Source: Ophiodon elongatus (lineage: Eukaryota > Chordata > Actinopteri > Perciformes > Hexagrammidae). From it: DNA of 64,000 nt. Position numbers and translations under genes: made by a program. The DNA lies in NCBI GenBank assembly GCA_016806645.1, contig JACSYO010001864.1:102001-166000 (forward strand), given 5' to 3'. Positions 52,691-64,000 of this stretch are shown here, piece by piece; positions within the stretch are counted from its first letter, which is position 1, and every line of letters begins with the position of its first letter. The notes under the pieces were generated by a model. It had not been told where the DNA came from. It saw only the letters and a list, made by a program, of their open reading frames with translations, and ran no database searches.

Positions 52691-55600
52691 ATAATCTTAT
52701 CTTATATTCTGTTTGGAAATTGGTTCAATTGTGTGTGATAATAAGGTGATACAACAAGGGCTCTGGAGGAATATACAGACGTGCCTTAACAATTAAACAT
52801 GTTTTTTTAGCATGCAGGATTTCTGGTGGGTTCTTCAAAGCTCTTCTGAAATCATTTGATTGGAGGGTCCTGCTTGCAAAATAACTTTCTACAGTCACAT
52901 GTTGTAGCTTGTGGAAAAGCACAGATCAGTCCTCGTTGGATTGTAACTCTCATACACAGCCTGTGGGGGGAGCAAAACATCTTCAAAGACATAAAAACAC
53001 AGGAGTGAAACCGTGTCAACCTCATCTGTTAAACAATGTGCTGATATTAAATGGGCCAGGGATTTGCATTGACTTTAGAGCCAAATGGGAAATGCATAAG
53101 TTGATATTACTGCTCTGTATCCACTCTGTGCATTTTCTCCTGCTTGTATACCGAAGAAGGAAGGCTAGACAACTGAGACCGCAGAACTCAGGTTAAGAAA
53201 CGTGCCTTTTTGAAAAGGTTATCTTGAATAATAGCTGCAATGGAAGGGGAATTTTTTTTACTCCCAAACATTCATCAGCATCATAGAAATGCATCATGGA
53301 AGGAATTAGTTGGGAGTTATTTGTGCGCTCTTCCTTCAGTGTTGCATTAACTGTTTTCACATGAAGGCACGTTGTCGTTGAATGAAAACCAACAGAAATG
53401 GTCATTAAATATTCAGTTCTTATCCCAATTAAAAAGCTCTATATTTTGAAATGTTGACCCTGCTTCCCTTTTTTCATTCAGAATCATTTTAAATGCCCTT
53501 GTAGGATTTGATTGTTTATTCAAAATAGCTGAAGACAAAGTGGGTCTGCAAAAATCTCCAGTTTAGAAATCTACAACATTGCGGTATTTGTAAGAAGAAA
53601 TTATCCCTCTAATGATTATTAATACAAATATTTCTTGTTTTTCAAAGCATATTCCCTCCCACAGCAAACTCTTTCATGCTGGCCAGTTGGTGTCAGGTGA
53701 TAAAGTGCTGAGAGACGGCCTGAAGATCTTAGTGTTTTCTTTGCCTCCACACACACACGCACACACACACACACGCCCCCTGCCTTCAGTGGGGAGTCCC
53801 ATTAGCTGTAAGGTGCTAAGAGTTGGAGAGCTTATCGGGAGCTGCCTAAAGAGGACAGATAAGGGGCTGCAATTAACTTGGCTCATCTTCATCTGTCACA
53901 CCTGATCGTGTACATCTGTGCTTTACAATTTAAAACCTTGAATAGTGACTTGACATAACTGCAGACTTAAGAGCTTTTTATTAAGTATTTATTCAATTTG
54001 ATGAAGAGTTAGATGTGAAGATTGGCCTATAAACTGATCACAGCCAAGAATTTCTTTTGTATTTTTAAAGTTAAAACATGAGTTGTATCAAACTTTCAAT
54101 CAAGAAATCATGTAGCTCCCTTTTAATGGATTGCCAATATTTTTATCTGCATTATTACCAAAGTATTTTTACATCATTGCAACCCAAAAGTTGATTTTAA
54201 CAATGCCTTACGACTAATCTTTAACAGTAAATTAATAATTTATCGACTGTAAAGATAGTTACAAACTATAAATACTTCATCTGCGTTCTTAATGAACTCA
54301 TTGGAAAGGGCAAGCCCTGCTTCCACGCACAAAATAAACAAATGTAAGCTCATGTTGCCAAGATTTTAGACTTCAGCAAAGAAATGTAACTTTTTTTGAC
54401 AATCCAATGAACTTGTGACTATACACTCATTACAAATCGCTCCCAGAATGCTCTGAATGACCTCACCTTGTGCTGTTTCAACTGTACAAATACACAAACA
54501 CTTCAAACTTGTAAACTTAAACTAAAGAGATTTAAAAACAGTGATCTGAAAAGTTCAAGTGGACTTTAAAGGGTTAATCGTCATTTGTCCTCCCATGACC
54601 CCCCCACAGCCCCCCCTCCCGTCTTTATCACTCTTTTGCCCAAATTCAACCCCAGCCCGTGTGCACCTGTACCCCCTCCCTCCATCACCACTCATTTATC
54701 TTGTCATTCCTCCTATCACTCCCTCGCGCTGACTCCCCCTCTTCCCCTATCCTGCTTTCTCTCTTCCTCCTACTTGTCTCCCTGATTTATAGGAGGCGGT
54801 GTGCAGTTCACACACATTCCACTTTTGACACCCCCCCTCCTGCCACTGGACTCTCATATCTAGGCTCGGTCGTTTATCTTCATGATCCTCCACTGGAGAG
54901 AAGAAGAAGAAGAGGAGGGAGGGCGAGAGAGATGGGACAATAGGGGGAGTGTTGTTTTTGTTAAGCGGGCCAGACTATCTTTTCATTCACGTCTGTCTGC
55001 CTCTCAAGGAGTGGTCTCTGATGTGTGCGAGTGTTAATGTGTGTAGATTGGCTGTGTGTCTCTATCTCTTGTGTCAAAGTTTCCAGACCCGTCGGCTCAT
55101 ACATGAAAGAACCCCTGAAGTCTTTATGGAGAACAAACGGCTCCCTGACGCAATGCTTCAGGTTCAGGACACACACACACACACACAAAAAACACAACCC
55201 ATGCCACACACTCACTGGCTCATTCATGCAAACACACCACATCCTCAACCCACAATCCACAAATCCCCATACATGCACACCCCCGTTGGCCAGGCCTAAT
55301 TAGTTATGTGGTCGGCACTCTGCTCTGTCCCAGAGCCCCAAATGGCAGCAGGTCATAAAACCTTAAGTGTTCCACCAGTCAGAGCCGTGCAACTGTGGCC
55401 ATATATCCTCCAACACGGCCCAGCCAGGGCTGAGTCGTATCAAGGCCCATCTCTCACAGGCCTACTGACATCCATGAAATCTCTTTATGGCATTTTCAAA
55501 GGCATTTCTTAGAGATTTCTGGCACTTTTGCTTTGCATCTCTTTTTTTGTATGCTCCCTCAGGTAAGCTCACACAGAGTCAGACGGGCTTCAGCATTAAA

Positions 55601-55816
55601 CTCTTTCCCAAGGGATCAGAGTTTACACACATGTATACACGAGCTCATGCACACACACGGTTAACCCCAAAAGTAAACATTGCCTTTGGTTGGTGAGTTG
55701 GATTCCCATAGTTAGTTTGTTTCCTTGGTACCCGACACCCACCGTCCTGCCCCCAGTAACCCTGGCAACGACAGATGGGTGTTTTTTGTGACATCATGTC
55801 ACTTGCTTGTGTTTGG

Positions 55817-55877
<61 letters not shown>

Positions 55878-58574
55878 TGAGTGAGTGAGTGTGTGTTTCG
55901 TGTTCTCCAGTAGGCCTGAGGTGGAAACACAAAACATTTTATTTTCAGTGTCGGGTACTGGCCTTCCGTTGAGCTTTCCTTAATTGCAAGACTGCATCAT
56001 TTTTTTGTCAAAGCAATTGTTCACTATTCTTTAGGGGCGGTTTAAGCTAGAAGAGAAGAGGTTTGTCGCCCCACCATGTCATAAATCAAAAGTATGTATA
56101 GTTGGAAGTGAAGAGTTGGTGATAAGAAAGAGTGTTCTCTCCTGAAAGGCATTTGTAGTGTTGCACTCGTTGTTCACATGAAAAATGAAATAACTAGTTG
56201 TGTAAAGAATGAAAAAATGTGACTAGAGAGACAAGTTCAAACCCTGCTGACTTTCTCACCTCCTCACAGCCGGCTAATCACTGCAACGTTTGGCGTGTGA
56301 ATGTCGGATTGCCTGTTTTGGAAAGTTGCAGAAATTGTTGCACACGGCGCCCTGAATAATGACGTAAAAAAGGTGTGTGTGGAGGGGTTTCCTGAAGCAG
56401 TTCTGATGAAGTATACTGGTGCCTTAAATACGAAGCTACAGACGATTAACTTAGTTTAGCATGAAGGCTGGAAGCAGGGTAACAAAATCAGCTTTATTTG
56501 TCACAATTTTGATCAGTTAAATGATAGTTTGCAAAGAACTAAATGTGACACACACAATTCCTAGTTAATATATGTTGATATGATATGATGTTTACACATT
56601 CACATATCTACATAATCTAGCATTCAATACGTTTTTTTCACACAGAAATAACTATTGCAATTCATGATGATCCTCATATCTTTTCTGTTTGTTTGATTTT
56701 TCATCTTATTATCTGTGCGTGCGTACTGGCCTGCGTGCGTGCGTGCCTGCGTGCGTGCCTGCGTGCGTGCGTGCGTGCGTGCACTGCCCTGGCCCGTGAG
56801 ATTAATAGGGCTCAATCTAATCAGGAGTTAATGGGAGGCTCACAAATGTCTAGACAGTGTTCAGACCAAACCGTAACTCCTACCCAAAACACTGGGGAAA
56901 TACGGAAAGGACAAAAGTTAAGAAAAAATATAAATTGTTTTAATCTTAAGTAACATCATCCACAGAGACAAAGCTAATATTGAAAGAATGAGGCCAAATC
57001 ATAAGAGCATGCACATAAGTGTTAAAGTCAACTCAGTGATTTACTGTGGAACAACAAGCTAACGTAACCACTTCATATACCGTTTGTGTATAAATCGAAA
57101 CGAGAGCAGAAATGTGGAGGGGAGTAATGAGGGGAGGGGTAAGAAGAGGAACACACACAGCATATCATCAGACTTTCAGTCACAACCTCCCAAAACCACA
57201 GAAAAATAAATAAGCCAAAAGCGGGAGAGAAAAAAAAAAGGTATGCGTCTGGAAAGAATGATCTCATGTTAAGTCATGTAGCTTTACAGAACAATACCCA
57301 GGACACAACTAAATATTTTATTATTTTTAGTTTTATGACAAACTTGTCAAACTGTGGAGCTGAAGGTCCATATTGGAAAGAGGGCAAGATGGAGAGAGAG
57401 AAGAAGTAAAGGGAGGAAAACCTGGGTGGCCAAAGTGCTGCTTATGAAGTGTACGTTAGAGCTGATTGCTGGAAAAGCACTTATAAAGTCATTGACAGGA
57501 AGATGAAAGAAACTCCCCCGATCAGTGAACCATCCGCTAACTGGCTAGCAGGATAGCGTTAATTACAAAAGACTACATGTGACAAATGTGTTTAGCATAA
57601 AAAGAAAGACACAGAGATCTTCCAATGAGGTTTTACTAAGTCTTGCTATTATATGAAACAGCTCCTCTGTAGCTCTTGGTTCACTTTCAGTTTGAAGCTG
57701 TGTGAGAGAAGTGAGCATTTAAACATGACATGATTCCAACCGGGGTGTTTCTCAAGGTTTTGGGAAACTGTAAATCCTCAAGTTGTAATTCAGCTTCTTT
57801 GCTCTGATCTGCCCGAAAGCTCCTGGATACATATACAGATAGTGAAAAACATTTCCATTTGCTGGAAATCCACTCACTACAGTTGATGAGTATTAACACC
57901 AAAGACTCCTCAAACTGAACTGATCATACTAAACCATCACTTTAAACAGTTGACAGGTGACCAAAACACTGTTAGCTTAGTCGTAATCACCTCTTCTTCT
58001 TACTTTGTTGTGTAATATTGAGTTGATTACAAGATATAAGAGGAAATGTATTGGGATGCCATTATGGGTTTCTGTAGCAGTGCTGCCTATGATCAATCCA
58101 GCTGGAAAGTTGTATTGTTTGTATTTGAATTTGTGACGTTTCCCCTCAGTGCTCTCCATATTTTCCAACTTCCCTCTGTTCCTAAGCAGTTCTGGCACCA
58201 TGTTGCGTAGAAAAAAAGTCTAATGTGTGCCGAACAGTCACGTAGAAACACATTTTAAACAATCTGTAAAGAGGAAAAAGACACTGCTTTAAGAGAGTAT
58301 GATTTACACCAGAACAAAACACAGACAAAGACACTTTTATGGCATGAGGATGAACCTGAAATGACAACGTGCTATAAGTACCCTGCGCCTCTCTACATCA
58401 TCATCATCATCATCAAGTGGTGGCATCAGTCTCCTCGTTCTTTCAGGCTTCTCAGCATACACCAGAGTTCAGAATATGAGCGTTAAAACAAATGAAACAT
58501 GGCACCCTTAAAATACACAAGCAGAGAGTGGGTGACCTTCTTTCAGAAAATAAACACAGACATTACTCAGACTC

Positions 58575-58655
58575 CAGGAGGGGGAAGGGGTTGGGGGGAG
58601 GGAGGGGGGGGGCTGAGGCAAGGTGCTGACACGGGTGGCGGTGGGTGGGGGAGCC
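58575..58655 (+). other. G-rich tract with quadruplex potential
   Basis: Dense G runs of GGGGG, GGGG, GGGGGG, GGG and GGGGGGGGG at 58,578-58,611, with more around 58,636-58,651. Fits a quadruplex-forming pattern; no gene adjoins it. Confidence 0.6.
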
Positions 58656-59934
58656 ACGCAATGAGGTTTTCAGTGTGGCAGTGGAGAGAGAGAGCTAAGA
58701 GGTTGGATTAAGAGAAAGAGGGTAATTTAGAAAGGAGGAGCAGAGGGGCTTGCAGCGGTTTGGCAAGTGGGAGGTGAAGGTTTGGAGAAAGGGGGGGGGA
58801 AGGATTTGGGAGAGAGGGGTTGAGCAGGGAGATATATGATGTGGTATTGGGGTTTATCCGACTTCCACACACATGAACCCTACCTTTGCAGGCCACCCGG
58901 CCGTGCAAACACCCCGTGACTGGCTGTTGACGAAAGTGTCCAGCCAGTCAGAGGGCGGGACTTGGAGGAAGGTGGGACAAGTGAGCCAATGAGTCAGCTA
59001 CTGGGTGTGGAGAGAGAAGGAAAGAAAGGCCAAGAGAGTCCCAGTGACACAATGAAGAAGAGGAAGATGGGTCAGGAGTTAAACTCATCTCCCTCACTCC
59101 CTCTGCTTCCCACTGACTCCCTCCCTCGCACATTTTCAACTACAAATTTGCTTTATTGGCGAGATCCTGATAAAGGAAAGTATTGCCAATGTACACAAGG
59201 CTTACAGTGCAAATAAAAGTGTGTATATGCAGTTACTATACAACTACATTAATCTTCCTCTGTTTAGCGTTTGTCACACCAGTTGTTCCTCCACTATTAC
59301 TTCAATGTTGTTCTGTATGTATATGAAAACAAGAGATGAAAATGAGAGTGAAAAGTGTCAAGGAGAGAGAGAGAAAGAAAGAATAAAACAGAACGAAAGA
59401 GGAGTGTCTAGTTTCAGATTTACAGTGGTTTTGGGAGAGATTTGGCAGTGCTCTTACAGCACACTGAGGACAGAGCCAGAAGAGGAGTAGGAAGACAGAT
59501 TTACATGGTGAGAACTACTCTGGCTGCTCTGGAGCAGCACACTGGACACATACTGTTCTCCAGTGATCTCTATATTTAACAAAAAAATAAAAATAAATGA
59601 CAACTGCTCCAGCAGTGTGATAAACACAATACTTGCATACTAATAATCCACGCTCAATGATCGTGAGAGATGAGTCAAATCCTGTTTCCCAACAGCCGTT
59701 CCTCCCTTGCCGCCTAGCGGTACTTAGATTTTACTGTGGTATTATAATGATATATGGACTCAACATACAATAGCGATTTAGTGTCAAGATGGTCTTTTTC
59801 CGCTATGTGCTGTAAGATAATGCATTTACAATTTATGGACTTAAGTGCTAGCTTGCATTTTAAGTATAATAATAGATGTAACAACCTGTCTTGACCAGAA
59901 ATGTGCAGTATTTATCAGCCATGCTAGTGTCATA

Positions 59935-60115
59935 GACTGTAAGAATGGCAATGTCAGTCGGTCCACTTCGATCCACATTGAAATATCTCATCAACTATTG
60001 GATGGCTTGCCATGAATTTTCATACAGACGTTCATGATTGCCAGAGGATGAGCTGTAATAACTTTGGCAATTCCCTAAATTTCCATCTAGCGGAATCATC
60101 AGGTCAAATATGTAA
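59935..60115 (-). repeat. Dispersed percomorph repeat, inverted copy
   Basis: On the minus strand it shows ATCCAATAGTTGATGAGATA, then TCGAAGTGGACCGACTGACA and TTGCCATTCTTACAGTCT, the 3' part of the family seen at 44,735. Confidence 0.55.
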
Positions 60116-60826
60116 CTTTATTACTCCAACGTTGTGAACAAGAGCTTATTGCCGCTTCACTTCTTCCATTCCTCGCCTCACAATAAAGTCCCCCAACACA
60201 TAAACGGTTGCAGAGGAAACTTAAAGTCATTCACAGCCTTCACTAAGAAACAACTCAACAAATAGAATCATACCGGGTTTTGTTAACTATCCCTAAATCA
60301 AATGTTTTTTTTAAAATTCATTGCTTTTCTTTTGCATGTTCTTATCGTGATGATAATGTAGTGTGAGAATTTAAACGGTGTAGTGTTGTTTCAAATCGAA
60401 CACGGCTGTTGTGCACTTACCGAAAATGACGATTGCAACATTTGACCGCTTACTCTTCTTTTAATTGGCATATTGCAGTAGGACGCAGCATTACCACCAA
60501 TATTTGACCACGGTTATCGCTCGCCAAAATACCTGCCATCTTGTTTGCTTACTTGACAATGATTTTACATTTAATTTCTTGTGTGTGCCTCCTGTTTCCC
60601 ACAAGGGGGAAAATACGGCGGCACCTCCGCCATTTTCTTGCCGGTTTAGTGGTTCCTCCCCTTTCGCTAGTCACCAAGATAGCGAGCATTGAGGGTGAGA
60701 GGTGTCCGGTGTTCTACACTCAACTCTTTGACCGTCATGAGTACACCATCCATCCAGGTACTCATTGTGCACTGCATTTTGCCATACTTGTCTGTGTGAA
60801 CGCACGTATGCACTTAATAAGACAAA

Positions 60827-61140
60827 CACTCTTTATAATTGTTAAGTATGGCGGATTAAGAAAGTGTTACTAAAATTGCTATTAATGTTAATAAAATGGT
60901 CTAACATCGTAAAGGGCAAACAAAGCAACAACTAGTAGCCAATAAGACCTTTCAAACCTAACAACTGCACTTGACCACTACTTACATTCACATACTATCA
61001 GAGCAGTGACCTGTCAACCAGCATGAATGAAAGGCGACTTCAGTTTAAATGCAAATCTCTGCAAAGCTCCAGAGGTATTGTTGTGGGTTTGACCACAACC
61101 CCTGACCTCCCAGAAGGGACAAGCCAAAGCAGAACTTATC
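60827..61140 (+). repeat. Direct repeat with 63,133-63,278, first copy
   Basis: TAAGTATGGCGGATTAAGAA, GGTCTAACATCGTAAAGGGC and TGACCTCCCAGAAGGGACAA all recur in order in the second copy. This copy carries about 150 bp more in the middle. Confidence 0.75.
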
Positions 61141-62269
61141 CTCGTGGATCAGTTTATTTTTACAGTATTAATATGATTAGTTACTCAGTTAGTTCAGTCC
61201 TGTGAAGCGGAAAAAAAGTTTATTATACACAGAAGTATATAAATTGAGACACAGCATTAAGTCTTGTTCTAAGATGAAGAAAATCCACTTCACATCCAGA
61301 CATCTTGACAACATTTAGGTTTAACACTGAGGTTGTTGCTGTCAAACCTCCTCTGTTTACTTCCACAAACAATTAGTCACACCACAAACTATTATTAATT
61401 TCACTCTGTGTAACCAATGATTACAGAGCAGAGCAGGAAATGGGCCATTATGAGTCTGTAAGTTAAGGTCTGTCCTGTGTGTTTCCACTCTGACGATAAA
61501 CCCCTGTAGGTGTGTGTGTGTGTGTCTCTCTGTGTGTTTGTGTGCCTCTTTTGGGGTTTTACTCCTTATTTAAGACCAATATTTACCCAGCAGCCCCAGG
61601 GTGAGATTACCTCATATTCTTCCGCCCAGCTGTGCTTTCTCAGCGTTTCCATGACAACCGGCGGAATGTCCCATCATGTTTATCTGCCTGCCGGGAAAAC
61701 AGAGAGTGAGAGGAAGAGGAGGCAGCGCAGGGAGATGGAGAAGATACACTTAGGTTGGAGTGTGTATACAAGACAGACACTTGTGCTCTCACACTCTTGT
61801 GTATATGGAATAACCACACAGGAATGCGTGAGGCACAAAGTTACTGTTGGTACTGATATGACTGCTGTTAGAGCTCGTTCACTCTACCAGCAGCATTTAT
61901 ACGCAGAATATAATCAATTCATTTATTGTTTAAAGCAAACTATGATGTTTAAAAATTCATTTTAAGGCATTTCGAAATGTTTGTTGGTATGTTCGGTTAC
62001 AATGAGAGCAATGCAGCATCCAAAACTAGGGAATAAACAGACAAGGAATACTTGTCAACAATATGTAACATAGCTTTAAGAATATATAATTACACATGTG
62101 ACAAATTCTTATACGGAAGTATTCACATGCACCCTCATACAACGGTTTGCATGATATCTTTTGAGATGTTATTTTCTTTGCGTTTTTCTACCAAAGTCCA
62201 GCAACACGAGCAATCAGTGCGCCTGCAGTGCAGAACCTGTGCAACAAAACTATTTGGTAAGGTTTAGTA

Positions 62270-62410
62270 TAAGGTGTGATTTGGATTAAAATAACTCCGA
62301 GTGTGTTTTTGTTTTTAGTACGGAAGCTGTGTGACAAATAAGTCAACATTGACATCTGGTTTCACACGGTACGCTAACAGCGGTCTCCTGGATGAAAGTC
62401 TAGTGGTTCT
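62270..62410 (+). repeat. Dispersed repeat, same family as 8,630
   Basis: Shares GATTAAAATAACTCC, ACGGAAGCTGTGTGACAAAT, AAGTCAACATTGAC and GGTCTCCTGGATGAAAG with the copy at 8,630, diverged. Followed at 62,470-62,560 by a LINE-RT-like end fragment. Confidence 0.5.
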
Positions 62411-62568
62411 AAACCTGAGCGGTCATCAGGCAGAGGTCCAGAATTAGATCCAGGTCCGGTGAGTGTGTCTTCAGATGCTGTGGTCCTGCTCTCTGGAATG
62501 AGCTGACCACAACTCTGTACACATTCAAAAGCAGCCTTTCTTATTCTCCCAGGCTTATTACTTAAATA

Positions 62569-62652
62569 CTGTGTGTGCGTGCGTGTGTGTGCATGTGCGT
62601 GCGTGTGCGTGCGTGTGCGTGCGTGTGCGTGCGTGTGCGTGTGTGTGTGTGT
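62569..62652 (+). repeat. GTGCGT higher-order microsatellite
   Basis: A regular GTGTGCGTGC pattern, unlike the pure GT arrays elsewhere in the window. Confidence 0.9.
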
Positions 62653-63132
62653 ATAATTTTGTGTGGTTGGATGTATGCTTGTGTATATATCTTTATGTTG
62701 TTTTTGCTACCTATGTTCTTATGATTATGGCTATCCAATATTTTTATATTTTGACTTTAGATACAAAGCAGTTCGAGTTAATATATAAATAACATTGCCA
62801 TTATACTATGTTGCCTGTCCTGGCTGCAGGATGATGCGGATTACATATGAATTGATTGAGATATAAAAAATGATAGGGCATTACTTCCATAGGTACTTAC
62901 AGTGAACAGCCTGGAGCGTTCGTTATTGATCATAAACATACATGTCATTCACAAACGGTTTGTAACTGAATAAATGTATTCAAATCTCATGAAGACATAT
63001 AAAAAATGATGCTATCTATTTCTACACCAATAATGGATGTTTAAAGAGTTATAGCTGCTTATTAATAAACACTTAAAAATATCCGTATATGTGTCTGCAA
63101 CCATGTCATAATGGGTCGAAAAAAATGTAAAC

Positions 63133-63278
63133 ACTCCTTATAAATATTAAGTATGGCGGATTAAGAAAGTGTTACCAAACTTGCTGTTAATGTTAATAAA
63201 GCGGTCTAACATCATAAAGGGCAAACTAAACAACAACCTCTGACCTCCCAGAAGGGACAACTCAAAGCAAAACTTAAG
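63133..63278 (+). repeat. Direct repeat with 60,827-61,140, second copy
   Basis: Shorter partner of the repeat 2.3 kb upstream, joining the two outer blocks directly at ACAACAACCTCTGACCTCCC. The family is not identified. Confidence 0.75.
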
Positions 63279-64000
63279 TGAAAGTGAGGATTCCAATGCC
63301 TCTGGAACAATCCGTCATCATGAGTGGGCTTTAAAACCACCAGCTCTACAAAAAGCTGAATTCAGAAACTGTAAGCACAACACAGTCTCTCCTCCTTAAG
63401 CTACTTGAGTTGCCCTTGAGTAACTTATTCAAACCCAAGAGACTAAAAGTCTGAAGACTTTTTGTTCTGGACAGAACCTGTGTTTATGTATGAAATGTGA
63501 CCTCTCGCTGCCTATTTAATTATTAGGCAAATCAGTGTTTGTGTTCTTAAACTAGCTATTTTGAATATGATGCAATTACATTTTTGTTGGTGTCCTCCCC
63601 ACATAGAGACAAACTGAAAACCCTACAAACACTGTTAATGTCTCCCTGTCTGTCAGCTGTGGCAAAATGCGCTGTATACTGCACAAATGAAGCATGTGAA
63701 GTTGTGGGAAATTGTGTATTCATTTTTGGTTTTCAGAGAAGTGTGAACAATGGAAACGGGTGACTGAGCTTTATCCTGAAAGAACATAGGTTTAAATGAT
63801 CAGACTCAACTCTTTCTCAACATCTTTGTCATCACCCCTATGATCATCAGCAACAATAACAAGTTTGGTCTCAGTAATGCAAAGCTCGTTATAGTGTCCA
63901 AGCAGTTATACCAGAGGTATAAAGCGCAGTTATACCAGTGGCTCTCTCAGCAGTCCCTGCAGTGTGGACTCTGTCCTGCCATGGAAACCGACAGTTATTT

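Larger units (their letters stand above)
52691..64000. other. Gene-poor stretch downstream of POLR1F
   Basis: I see no exon set I can support here. The region holds a C-rich block (about 54,580-54,850), a GT array at 55,821-55,864, a GCGT-rich array at about 56,716-56,782, and a degraded foldback fragment at about 56,410-56,500. It also has a CAT array near 58,398, a purine-rich stretch (58,560-58,820), and the dispersed and direct repeats listed separately. Open frames are short and lack family resemblance. Confidence 0.6.

Noticed and set aside
60465..60873. Overlapping frames ending near a CATCCAG|GTACTC donor-like site
   Set aside because: The frames disagree, no partner exon is visible and no family is recognised.
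61510..61965. 151-codon frame
   Set aside because: No recognisable domain, begins in a GT array, and no splice or conservation clue supports it.

Overview
This is nuclear DNA from a ray-finned fish, most likely a percomorph teleost. Coding exons are split by GT-AG introns. Long CA/GT, GA and CT microsatellites are abundant, and so are repeat families I recognise from percomorph genomes. The gene order TMEM196 then POLR1F (TWISTNB), in the same orientation, matches human 7p21.

The left two thirds (1 to about 40.8 kb) is a direct segmental duplication with a period of about 24.6 kb. Copy A is visible from base 1 to about 16,085 and copy B from about 24,510 to 40,822. Each copy carries, in order: a solo LTR, a broken minus-strand endogenous retrovirus, two intronless FUT9-like alpha-1,3-fucosyltransferase genes, and the promoter and first exon of TMEM196. 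The central ~13.9 kb of the two copies is almost identical, while the flanks have drifted and are rearranged, often at CA/GT arrays. The 16.1-24.5 kb stretch is probably the left part of copy B; its partner should lie upstream of this window. That stretch holds a nested local duplication, an LTR-like region, a palindromic MITE and a perfect 71-bp inverted repeat.

The first fucosyltransferase gene is intact and has an identical product in both copies. The second gene has two unusual active-site residues in both copies. Its copy A version has also lost 24 in-frame codons covering the most conserved acceptor/catalytic segment.

The right third holds single-copy genes. TMEM196 has five coding exons between 39,055 and 45,623. 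Copy A keeps only an orphan exon 1 with its promoter. POLR1F has four coding exons between 48,503 and 52,690, plus a possible in-frame cassette exon in intron 3. From 52.7 to 64 kb I see no convincing gene, only repeats, G- or C-rich tracts and microsatellites.
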